DNA from: Bryobacterales bacterium
Lineage (GTDB): Bacteria > Acidobacteriota > Terriglobia > Bryobacterales > Bryobacteraceae
Assembly: GCA_016713735.1 (NCBI GenBank)
Contig: JADJOP010000007.1
Span: 1-64,000, forward strand
Direction: 5' to 3'
Length of the DNA: 64,000 bases
Shown here: positions 19,317 to 29,299 of the stretch, in pieces
How positions within the stretch are numbered: position 1 is the first letter of the stretch
Layout of the letters: each line of letters begins with the position of its first letter
Program-made: the position numbers and the translations under genes
Notes under the pieces: generated by a model
Told to the model about the DNA's origin: nothing
Databases searched by the model: none
The model's input: only the letters and a program-made list of their open reading frames with translations

Positions 19317-19355
19317 GTAACGCACCGGCGCCCAGAAGGGTTGCCGGTGCGTTAC
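19317..19355. terminator. hairpin terminator after the helical His-rich gene
   Basis: GTAACGCACCGGC at 19317-19329 pairs perfectly with 19343-19355 (13 base pairs, 13-base loop) and is followed by CATTTT. The hairpin lies between convergent genes and could stop transcription in both directions. Confidence 0.75.
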
Positions 19356-19460
19356 ATTTTGGAGCGGCGACGAGAGCCCGACTCAGAGTCAGTTTCCGGG
19401 AGAATCCGACGCAGGCGAAGTGGCGAGCGTTAGTGCGCTCCTAGTGCCGGCTTGAACAAG

Positions 19461-21649
19461 TCAGGCCGCCCGACAGCTATCGCGAAGTAGCCTTAGCGCA
19501 TTCGCCATAACGAGTAGCGATACGCCCATGTCCGCCGCGATGGCCGCCCAAAGTGACGCGTGACCCGCAAGTGTGAGCCCGACGAACAGCGCCTTCACCG
19601 CCAGGGATAGAAAAATGTTCACGCGGATGATGGCCAGCATCCGCCGGGAGTGCTGAACTAACCAGGGAAGCTTGGTGAGGTCGTCCGACATCAGCGCGAT
19701 GTCGGCGGTTTCGATGGCCGTATCACTTCCACCGGCTCCCATCGCGATGCCAAGCGAGGCGCGCGCCAATGCCGGTGCGTCGTTGATGCCGTCACCGACC
19801 ATCGCCACAGTCTGGTGTTTGCCCACAAGGCTCTCCACCGCGGTCACTTTTTCTTCAGGCAGCAACTCCGCCTCGACTTCAATCACGCCGGCCTCTCTCG
19901 CAATGGCCTCCGCCGTACCTCGGTTGTCGCCAGTCAGCATCACCAGATGATCGACACCCAACGAGCGGAGTTGTCTGATCGATGTCGCGGCCTCAGGTCG
20001 AATTCGGTCCGCCAGGGCGAAGAACCCACACATGCGCGTCATTTCCATCAACGACGACCGTGTGGCCGGTTGCGGACAGCGATTCGAGTTGCTCGTGCAC
20101 CTCAGGTGTCTCCTGACCAAGTTCCTCCAGCAGGCGATGCGAGCCTAGCCAGAACTCCCGGCCATCCCATCGGCCTCGACTTCCCTTACCGGGGACAGCC
20201 CGAACATCCGAAGCGGCTTGAACAGCGACTCCCTGACTAATTGAATACTCCAAGAATGGCGACGGCCAAAGGATGATCGCTGTGCATCTCCATGGCTGCA
20301 GCTCTCTCCAGCAACTCAGTTTCTGAATGCCCGTTCAGAGCACTCACTTGCACCACCGCAGGCTTGCCCTCCGTCAGCGTACCGGTTTTGTCGAATGCCA
20401 TCGCCTTGATTCTGCCGGGGATTTCCATATGGGCCCCGCCCTTGATCAGGACACCGTGCCGGGCGGCGGCGGCAACCGCGGCGACGACACTGACTGGCGT
20501 CGAGATGACCAATGCGCAAGGGCAGGCGATGACCAACAGAACGAGCGCCTGATAAAGCCATCGATCGAGGGGCTGGCCCCACATCAGAACTGGAACGACG
20601 ATAACGAGCAAGGCGAGTGCCATGACCGCGGGGGTGTAATGACGGGCAAATCGATCCACCCACTGTTCGGAGGGGGATTTCTTCTGCTGCGCCTCGGAAA
20701 CGAGGCGGATGATTCGGGCCAGGGTCGTGTCGCCGCTCAGCTTGGTGGAGCGGATTTCCAGTACGCCTTGGCCATTCATCGACCCCGCAAAGACGAGAGA
20801 TCCTGGACCTTTCGAAACTGGAAGGCTTTCACCCGTGATGGGCGCCTGATTGACATCGCTCGTCCCAGCCAACACTTCGCCATCGAGCGGCATTCGCTCA
20901 CCGGGTCGAACGACTAACCGTGAATCAACCGGAACGGTCTCAGGCGGCAACTCCTGGATTGTACCGTCGCTCCCAACCACCCTGACGACCGCCGGTGCAA
21001 GATCCAGAAGCTTCTCGATCGCGCGCCGGGCGCGGCCAATACTCCACGACTCGAGCGTGAGCGAGAGAGAGAACAGGAAGGAGACCGTCGCGGCCTCAAA
21101 CCACTCGTCGATCATGACCGCGCCAAGGACCGCGATTACCATCAAGAGATTCATGTCCGGCCGCACGCGCCGGACGGCGAAGAGCGCCTTCGGCAGGACG
21201 AAGTAGATCCCCGCCGCGATTGCCAGGAGGTAGAGGAACCGCGCCGCAAGCGGCGCCGCCTCAGCGTGGCCCAAGCCCTCCGATCCGATCGCCAAAGTGA
21301 GGCCGCCTGCAATCAGCACGTGAACTGCAAAGGCTGCGGCCGTCAAGATGCCGCTGGTTGCTGTCAGCGCCAATCGGCCTCGCCGTGCCCACCATGTGGA
21401 CTCGTGCGGAACGCGCGCCGGCACGATAGGCCGAGCGCGCATACCCGTTCGCCCGATGGCTTCGATCAGCCGTCCTTGATCTTCGGGGGCCAGACCAGCG
21501 ACGCTCATCACGCCGTTCAGGACATCGAAAGCGAGCCGGTCGTCACCCCCGACCATCGGGCCAATTTCCCGCCTGAGGATGCCAACCTCTTCGGCGCAAT
21601 CCATGCCTTCGATCTTGTACCTGAGAACCGGTTGAATGGGACGTGCCAT
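19461..21649 (-). pseudogene. heavy-metal P1B ATPase (Zn/Cd/Pb type), two frameshifts
   Basis: The N-terminal HMA-like part has GMDCAEEV. The ATPase core has ITGESLPV, ACPCALVISTPVSVV, DKTGTLTEGKP, VMLTGDNRGTAEA and VGDGINDAPAL. The CPC form with the following sequence fits the ZntA/CadA group better than CopA. The frame breaks near 20248 (AVAIL then EYSISQGVAVQ) and near 20030 (GNDAHV then CGFFALADRIRP). Correction restores one protein of about 725 residues. It sits four bases after czcA in the same minus-strand operon, so a divalent-metal resistance role is likely. Confidence 0.82.
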
Positions 21650-21653
21650 TGCG

Positions 21654-24600
21654 TCAATCCCCCTTCCTTGATTCCCAACTCAACACCATTGTCGGCAGCA
21701 CGAGCAGGGTGAGGAGCGTGGAGGTAGCCAGTCCGCCGATCACGACGGTGGCCAACGGCCGCTGCACCTCCGCACCTGCGCTGGACGACAGCGCCATCGG
21801 CAGGAAACCGAAACTCGCGACAGCCGCCGTCATCAGCACGGGCCGGAGCCTCGCCGAGGCTCCGCTTCGAACCGCTTCGGCCCAACTCACGCCGGATTGC
21901 TTGTGTTGGTTGATGAACGCCATCATCACGACTCCGTTCAATACGGCCACGCCCGAGACGGCGATGAATCCGACGCCAGCGCTCATCGAGAACGTCAGGT
22001 CGCGTGCAAGCAGCGATAGGACCCCGCCCGTGATGGCGAAGGGAATCCCCGTGAACACCAGAGCGGCTTGCCCGACGGAGTGGAAGGTGATGAACAGCAG
22101 AACGAAGATGAGGAGGAAGGTGAGGGGCACCACCACCATCAGGCGAGCCCTGCCGGAATCGAGGTGCTCGAACAAGCCACCCCAGACCATGAGGTATCCG
22201 GGCTTGAGTTTCACCGATTGCTGGACTCTGGACTGCGCTCCCGCCACGAAGCTGCCGACGTCGCGTCCCCGCACGTTCGCCTCGATCGAGATTCGGCGCT
22301 GGCCGTTCTCCCGGCTGACCTCGAGTGGACCCTCCTCGCTCTTCAAACTCGCGAGTTGAGCCAGCGGAATGTTCTGCCCCGTGGGCGTTGCCACCAGCAG
22401 ATTGGCGAAGTCGCTCGCGCTAGAGCGTACTGAAGGGTCGAGCCGCACGACGAGGCCGAAGCGCTTGAATCCCTCAAGGACACGGCCCGCCTCGGAGCCC
22501 GCAATCGCCGTCTGGATCAATTCCTGAACGTCGGAAACGTTGATCCCATGGCGCGCGATGGCCTCGCGGTTCGCCTTGATGCTGAGCACCGGCTGACCGC
22601 TCAACTGCTGAACCTTCAGGTCAGCAACGCCTCTCACGCCGGCTACAACTTTGGCGACCCGGCCGGCCTGCTCGCGCAATTCGTCGAGGTCCTCCCCGAA
22701 GATCTTGATGACGACATCGGAGCGTGAGCCAACGCCTTCGATCAATTCCATCATTCGGAACTCTATCGGTTGAGAAAAGGTGTAGGCCATCGTCGGAAGC
22801 TCCTTCAGCTTGGCCTCCATCTTTTCCACCAGTTCTTCGCGCGATGCCGCGGAGGTCCACTGTTCCCGCGGCTTCAGCAGGACGTAGGTATCGCTGAGGT
22901 TGATGCCCATCGGATCGGTGGCGATCTCCGGCCGGCCAATGCGCGTCACGGTCTCAGTGACCTCCGGGAACTCCTGCAGCGCCTGCTCCATGGAGTTGGT
23001 CATGTTCACCGACTCCAGGCAGGAGACGCCAGGAAGTCTGGCGGCATTGATCGCGAGAGCACCCTCCTCGAGCTTTGGCAGGAACTCCGACCCAAGCCGC
23101 GTGGCCAGGGCGCTACAGACGATGACGAACGCCAGCGCGATGCCGATCGTCAGCCTTCGATGGTTAAGCGTGAATTCGAGAACCGGCACATAGAGGCGCT
23201 GCAGGCGCCTACGACCAGGTTCTCTCTCCATCTCGCCCTCCGTCTGTGCCGTCTGGTGCGGCGACTTTCCCTCCTTGAGGAAGATGGCGCACAGCGCTGG
23301 AATCAGCGTCAGGCTCAGAACGAGCGCTCCCGAAAGCGCGAGGATCACCGTGAGCCCCATGGGGCGGAACATCTTGCCCTCTATCCCAACCAGCGAGACG
23401 ATCGGCAGGTAGGCCGCAATGATCAGGATTTCGCCGAACTGACTCGCCTTGCGCACCTCGACGCTGGCGGCCAGAATCGCCGCGCGGCGTTCCTGGCCGC
23501 TCAACGCCCGGCCGAGCCGATGGCGCTCCTGCCCGCCTCACGCAGTTCTCGACGATGATCACCGCCGCATCGACAATCAGCCCGAAGTCGATCGCGCCGA
23601 GGCTCATCAGGTTTGCCGAGATGTTGAATTGCCTCATGCCGATGATGGCGACCAGCATCGATAGAGGGATCGCGGCCGACACGATCAGGCCCGCTCGGAT
23701 CTGCAGCAGGAAAAGGAACAGCACCGCGACGACGATCAAGCCGCCCTCCGCGAGGTTTTTCACCGCCGTACGCACGGTGCGGTCCACCAGATCCCTCCGG
23801 TCATAGAAGATGTTGATTCCGACTCCAGGCGGCATCGCCTTCTCTAACTGCTTGAGTCTTTCCACGACGCGCCCAGCGACCTGCCGGCTGTTCTCGCCCT
23901 TGAGCATCATCGCCACGCCCATGACGGTCTCGCCCTTGCCGTTACGCGTCGCCGCACCCTGCCGGATCTGCGATCCGTATCGCACCGTAGCCACCGAGCG
24001 CACATACACTGGTGTTCCTCCGCCTGCGGCCAACACCACATTCTCCCAATGTCGCGCAGCACTCAATCATGCCGACGCCCCCGGATCAGTTGCTGCTTCG
24101 CCGCCGCGCTCCAGGATACGCACCGCCGACATTCAGGTTGTTGCTGGAAGGCGCCTCGATCACCTGCGGCACCGTGAGCCGGAAGCCGACCAGCTTCGCT
24201 GGGTCCGCAGAACTTCGTACTGCTGCTCTTCGCCCCCATAGCTGTTGACCTCAATCACGCCCAGGACGGTCAAGAAGCTGAGGCTTGAGGGAACCAGTCG
24301 AGCACCGTCCGGAGTTCCATCAGGCTGTACCTCTTGGGCGAGCCGGGCTGAACTTCAAGGGTGGAGCACGATCTCCCCCAGACCAGTGCTCACCGGAGGA
24401 GGTGCCCGTTCAGGAATGACTCCATCGGGCAACTGCTGCTGCCTCAGCAGCCTCTCGAGCACGAGTTGCCGGGCGCGGTGAATATCGACGCCGTCATCGA
24501 ACACCACGATTACCTGCGACAGCCCGAACTGCGAGATCGAACGCACTTCCTCTTTCTGCGGAAGGTTGCTCATTGCGACCTCGATCGGGGAAAGGTGACG

Positions 24601-24795
24601 TACTGCTCCATTTCGAGTGGCGTGAACGGGGGCGCTTTTCCTGATGATCTGCACCTGATTGGTGGTGACATCAGGAACTGCGTCCACGGGGAAGATCGAG
24701 CGCGGCGTAGGCGCCGGCGATCACCAACAATCCTGCCAGCGCCACTACGGCGTAGCGGTAACGAAAATGCTCCAGGCCAATGCGCGATCAATCAT
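21654..24795 (-). pseudogene. czcA: CzcA-type RND efflux pump, multiply frameshifted
   Basis: The 3' 60 per cent reads cleanly (21654-23530) and includes the C-terminal periplasmic and membrane regions. Upstream, fragments in different frames rebuild the N-terminal half: MIDRA, then EHFRYRYAVVALAGLLVIAG, VDAVPDVTTNQVQI, EVRSISQFGLSQVIVVFDDG and VRTAVKNLAEGGLIVVAVLF. The helix-4 signature GAIDFGLIVDAAVIIVEN marks the CzcA divalent-metal class, unlike the CusA at 10618. At least five shifts occur (near 24775, 24700, 24350, 24070 and 23540). The gene is not functional as read. Its ATG overlaps the czcB stop exactly as in the intact cusB-cusA pair. Confidence 0.82.
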
Positions 24796-26009
24796 GGCCG
24801 TGCTCCGATTCCAGTTCGCCCGGCCCAGGAACGCCGACGAGCTGGAACGCGCCCTTCACGACGACGGGTTCTCCTTCCTTCAGGCCCCGCTGATCTCGAG
24901 CCGGACGCCATCGCCCAGCACCTGTACTTCGCGCGCCTCAAGTGCAGATCCGCCTTCCCTGACCAAAAACGACCTGCCTGCGGTTGATGGTCTGGACCGC
25001 TGGAGGGTACGGTCAGCGCCATGTGCGTGTCCGTGGTCGGGATCGCGAGATTCACCGCGAACATCTCGAGTTTCAATTTGCACTCCAGGGTTGCAAGTTC
25101 GCAGCGGACGGCAGCCGTGCGCGCGTCTGCCGGATTGAGGATGTCATGATCGCCGCCACCCTGGCCTCAAGATCTCGCCGGCGTAAAGAATCCACAGTGA
25201 TGAACACAGGCTGATTGATCCGGATCCGGCCAAAGTCCTTCTCATGCACCTGAGCCTCGACATACACGCGGCTGAGGTCGGCGACCGAAAGAGGATGCTG
25301 CTCCAGATCAGTTACATCGCCCGGCGCGGCTTCGGTCTTGATGACGACGTAAGCAAAGGGCGCACACGAATCGTCGTCAGGGGATGCGTCACCGTTGAAA
25401 GGAGGCCCCGAAGCGATTTGGGCCGGGTCTCGATCCCCGCCAGGGTGCTCTGCTGCGCGCGTACGGCCTCTTCCAGCGCCCTGGCTTCGGACTCGGCGGC
25501 TTCATATTCCGCCCTGGCCGGAACAGCGCCGACCTCCAGGAGGTTTCGGGCTCTGTCGGCTGACGCCGGGAATTCGCCATTGGATTCCGGATGCGCTGAA
25601 GTTCCGGCGCGTACGGCATCGATCTGACTCGATAGCTCGCCAGCCTCGATGTTGTCGAAGTGGGCCAACACCTGGTCCTTTTCCACGCGGTCGCCGATCC
25701 TGGCCGGCACCCGCATAACGCGTCCGCGCGCCAGAAGGCGGAGGTGAACAATGCCTGCGGCTGTCGATGGAGCTTGCACCGTTCCGGTCGCCTTGATCTG
25801 GACCTCGACCTTGCCGGCTTCACCTCCTCGATGACGGCCCAGCGCGGCGCTGGGCTTCGGCGCTCAACTCGACGACGTTCGCTTCTTCCGATGTGTTTTT
25901 CGGCGTGCGCTTCGTCGCCCGTTCTTTCAGGCCTGACGGCTTCCGCCGCCTCCTTCCTCGCGCAGGATGCCAGGGCAAGGCACAGGACAAGCAGTATTCC
26001 GTATCTCAT
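24788..26009 (-). pseudogene. czcB: CzcB-type adaptor lipoprotein, multiply frameshifted
   Basis: The start ATG at 26009 opens a lipoprotein signal (GILLVLCLALASCARKE). The frame is then lost and regained several times. Recognisable pieces are VIEEVKPAR, GTVQAPSTAAGIVHLRLLAR, RVPARIGDRVEKDQVLAHFD (lipoyl-type half motif), MYVEAQVHEKDFGRIRINQP and a C-terminal GEPVVVKGAFQLVG. These are the barrel-sandwich and beta-barrel segments of an RND adaptor. The native stop lies inside the czcA start (HGHD, then TGA overlapping ATG). No continuous product is possible as read. Confidence 0.75.
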
Positions 26010-27337
26010 TGCGGTTCTCCCTCCGCTTCGCCGCCCTTTCGAGGTCCGCCATTCCGCGTTCCACTTCGAGCTTTCCGTCCACCGCCGCCAGTTGCGGCCA
26101 TCGAGCAGCCGGCGCTGCTCGCGAATTACGTCTAACCAAGCGGGGTGGTAGCCGAGCCGGTAAGGCGCTCTGGATCACTTCCAGGTACGCGCCGGCTTGT
26201 CTCAATACGGTCTGATCACAACATTAGATAGGCTTGGCGCGCTGTGCACCACCAGAAGCCGACTCGACCTCAGCCGGAATGGAACGTTCGAAAACTCACG
26301 CCGGTACTGCGCGCCTCGCGTTCTCTCGCCACCGCGGCTTCGATGTTGCCGAGGTTGCGGCTGCGCCCGAACAGTGGAATCGGGACTCCGACAGTTACTT
26401 GCACGTCGTCGCGGTCGCTGCAGGACGGTTGGGGATACCTCCCGGCGGCGTCAGCCCCAGTTGCTCGTGGATATCGCGAATAGACGCGGTTGTATCGACC
26501 GAGCGTGGGCAATCCGCTTTTCGCCTTCGGTCTGCGCCTGGCGACCGCCCAAGCCTCGCCCTGTTCCCGGACGGAAGGTTGCGGCTCTCAGGATCGGGGG
26601 CGTTGCGCTAACGACTACAACGAGTTCCCCAAGATCCAGCCGGACTTCCGCAAGAAGCGACCCGCTGACTGGCGGTTCCAACAGCCGCGAATCCTACAGG
26701 AGTCCGCGAGCTTGGCCAGTTGGCAGCGCGCCTCGACATCCTTCCGGCGATCGCCGCGCGGTGCCGCCTCGGTCCCAGCCAACTCAACGGAGGAGGGTCT
26801 CGTTCGAGCGCCGCCGCATCGCCCTGTTCGACGCGGGGCCTCCGTCAATTCCAGCGAACGGCGGTAAGGCACTATTGGAAATGACAACGATCTACAGTCC
26901 GCTCGTCCTCGGCGGCATACTCTCGCGTATCAGGCACGGACCTCCAGAATCGAAGCTGGCGAACCCGTTCGTCACGTACTCCGCCCTCGGCGAGGGCAAG
27001 CTGTTTCTCAAGCGACCAGATCAGCGGAGGCCGCTTTCAGCGAGTCTCCAAAGTCTGCGAGATACCTGCGCCGAACTGCTCCCTCGCCGACCAGGCCGCC
27101 GAGCGCCCGGCCGGTGGTCCCGCTCACTTCCAACAGGGCGCAGGCCCGGACGCCCGCCTGGCGCAGCAAGCCTCGCGCCTCGTCGATCCGCTGACTGACA
27201 GCCAGCGGATCCCGGTTGCTCTCTATCGCTTTTGCCAGCAACGCGCTTGGGGACGAATCCGGCTTGGTTTGAGCCGAACCAGGGACTGCCAACCATGCGG
27301 CTGCCAGGCCGACAGTGAGAGTCCGGATGGTAGACAC
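26006..27337 (-). pseudogene. czcC: CzcC/TolC-type outer-membrane channel, multiply frameshifted
   Basis: A GTG at 27337, five bases after GGAGG, opens a signal peptide (RTLTVGLAAAWLAVPGSA) and the start of an outer-membrane efflux protein (LLAKAIESNRDPLAVSQRID). The frame breaks within about 80 residues. Later fragments include VTVGVPIPLFGRSRNLGNIE, AAVAREREAR and AGAYLEVIQSAL, which are conserved TolC/CzcC segments, and a C-terminal ALAAVDGKLE-like piece. Frameshift density is highest here. It is the first gene of the damaged czcCBA-zntA operon; its stop overlaps the czcB ATG. Confidence 0.7.
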
Positions 27338-28784
27338 ACGAACCTCCAGGAATCGGATTTCGGATTCGGCGGAAGTCAGGGCTTTGGGTGGGTGGTATTA
27401 GATCGGGGAGGGCTGCCGCTCGACTTAGCGAGGTTCAATGGGGTCGAGACTTATGATAGCCAAGACGCTGGCATCGAGCAGCACTCGGTTGGACGACAAT
27501 CAGGCGAAGCGCAACTGCCCGATGCGTTGTCATCGCTTTGCTGGAGTTGCCGTCCTGCGGGTAGCCGAAGCTCTCCGCGCTGCTCCGGCGCAAAGCACTT
27601 CGCACGCGGCACAATTCGCACACGTGACAGCGAGAGAAGCACCGCACAAACCGGAAATGGACGAACGAGTCCATTCAACCCTCCTCATCTTACTGAGTTG
27701 TTCCCTCTTCGAACAAACGTTTTAAATCCAAACATCGAAGCGCCGGTTGCTTGAGATCCTCCACTGGGCTGGAGATGCGGGCGTCGCACAAATAAAGTAG
27801 AAGGTTCACGTTTGGGGGTAGGCTGCGCATACTCAAGAAGCCCACGCTCGCTCATTCAGGGGCTGGTTACAATTGAGTGGTGTTTTCGCTGCCTTTGCTC
27901 TATCGAGAATGAGAGACGGAACACGCAAGCAGGGCTTCCCCGCTGGACATATGGCGGCGTCTTCACATTCTCACACTCGCTCCTTTGGCTCTGGGCCGTG
28001 GAAGGGCCGTGCCCGTCATCGCTGGGACCGCTCAACCTCCGGTATTTAAACGGATCCTGGCAAGCGCCGCCGTGATCCTCTCTTTAGCCCGCGAGGAGTT
28101 CATGGCGCCCAAAGCCCCCGATGGACTGCTCAATCCGGCTCCATCATCGAGAAGTAGTGAGCCGGGCCGGACCCGCCTCAGCCTACCGAGCCAACGGCCT
28201 CGGCGCTGGCACCCCGAGCAGGATCTCGTTCGCCATAGGAAGTCTCCTGAATTGGGGCATCTTCGATCCGATGACGCACCGGCCTTCTCTCTGACGCATC
28301 CTGGCTCCTTACTGTCGGCTTCTCAGATTTCCGTTCGAACTTCGTCTTGCTGGAAATTACTTCACTACGCGATGCCCGTCGCAGTCCTAAGGTCGAAACC
28401 GTCCAACGCACGTGCTCATCGCTCACCGCGTCGTCAGGATATCGGATCCGGGCGGGCCGGGTTTGATCTCCGCTACGAGGAAAGTGCGTGTTCGGACCAC
28501 AGAAAAGGGCTTGGAGCAAAAAGGCAAAAGAAAAAAAAGGACATGGGGAAAGAGAGAACGGAGAAAGGAAGACCAGAAGAGAAGACAACAGAGGTTGCAG
28601 CATTTTAATGAAGTTGGAGTCTATTCAACGAAGAAATTAATTCCTGATAGGGGGCAGCTAGCGCGAACCCCTCTACGAGACTGGGTGCCTTGGGGTTACT
28701 GACCGAGCGAGCAGATTCCCCAAGTTGTTGAAAACAGAGCAATCAGTATAGAGCCATTGGATGGTTTGGAACCGGTTCCTGTAC
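27338..28784. other. 1.4 kb without recognisable genes at the island edge
   Basis: Short open frames on both strands show no domain, signal peptide or consistent coding character. The part next to 27338 must hold the promoter of the damaged czc operon. A purine-rich stretch (mostly A and G on the + strand) lies at about 28495-28600 and contrasts with the GC-rich surroundings. I found no integrase remnant, although this is the inner side of the proposed attachment scar. Confidence 0.5.
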
Positions 28785-28829
28785 TTCGTAATCAGCAGGT
28801 CGCCGGTTCGATTCCGGCGGGTGGCTCCA
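28785..28829 (+). tRNA. 3' half of tRNA-Thr(CGU): probable integrase attachment scar
   Basis: The sequence runs from the anticodon loop TTCGTAA (anticodon CGT at 28787-28789) through a perfect T-arm (GCCGG-TTCGATT-CCGGC) and the 3' acceptor strand GGGTGGC to TCCA. Upstream of the loop no tRNA folds: the 5' anticodon stem pairs at only one of five positions and there is no D-arm. It is therefore a truncated copy, as left by tyrosine integrases that recombine in the anticodon loop. The antisense strand encodes the peptide ESNRRPADYE often seen as a spurious protein over tRNA ends. Confidence 0.85.
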
Positions 28830-28858
28830 GAAGTTATTGATAAATAAGGCGTTATGAG

Positions 28859-28892
28859 GCCGGATTCCTTCGGGAGACCGGCTTTTGCGTTT
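28859..28892 (+). terminator. intrinsic terminator after the tRNA fragment
   Basis: GCCGG-A-TTCC-TTCG-GGAG-A-CCGGC followed by TTTTGCGTTTT forms a stable hairpin with a tetraloop and U-rich tail 30 bases after the CCA. It looks like the original terminator of the tRNA-Thr gene, left on the backbone side. Confidence 0.85.
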
Positions 28893-29299
28893 TCGGCTGT
28901 GCCCCCCCCGAACCTCACGCTCACCTGTGCCAAAACCAGGATGATCGGGCAAGCCTTTGAAGGACAGCGGTTTGCCTCGATTGGCCAGGTTCGCGGCAGG
29001 ACTTGGCGCCAAGATCCGGCCGGTTGGCAGGTTCTCTCGACGAGCCGCGGTCGATGTTCTGCCAGAGATTGAAGAAGATCCACTTACGGGAAATTTCCGC
29101 GGTGCTTGTGACTGTGGACCTGCTGAGCGGAGGAGCGGAGTGATGCGCGCGGTTGGAGCTGACAGATGGCACGATCGGACCGGACGAGACGCCGGCCAGC
29201 ACGCAGGAAGTCCAGGCGGGCAGAAGCCGGCGTGATGATGGCCTGGCGGACGGCGGATGCCGAACAGGACGCCGGTGGCAGAGTTTGTCGGCGCCGGGT
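28893..29299. other. intergenic region without recognisable genes
   Basis: About 400 bases between the tRNA-fragment terminator and the end of the GHL6-like gene. It contains a C8 run at about 28902-28909. Short frames on both strands show no coding character, and no repeat or promoter stands out. Confidence 0.4.

Noticed and set aside
28753..28829. A complete tRNA gene
   Set aside because: The 5' anticodon stem pairs at one of five positions and no D-arm forms; only the 3' half is present.
28743..29083. Minus-strand peptides containing ESNRRPADYE or RRNRTGDLLIT
   Set aside because: These are antisense translations of the tRNA-Thr 3' end, a well-known spurious protein signature, not genes.
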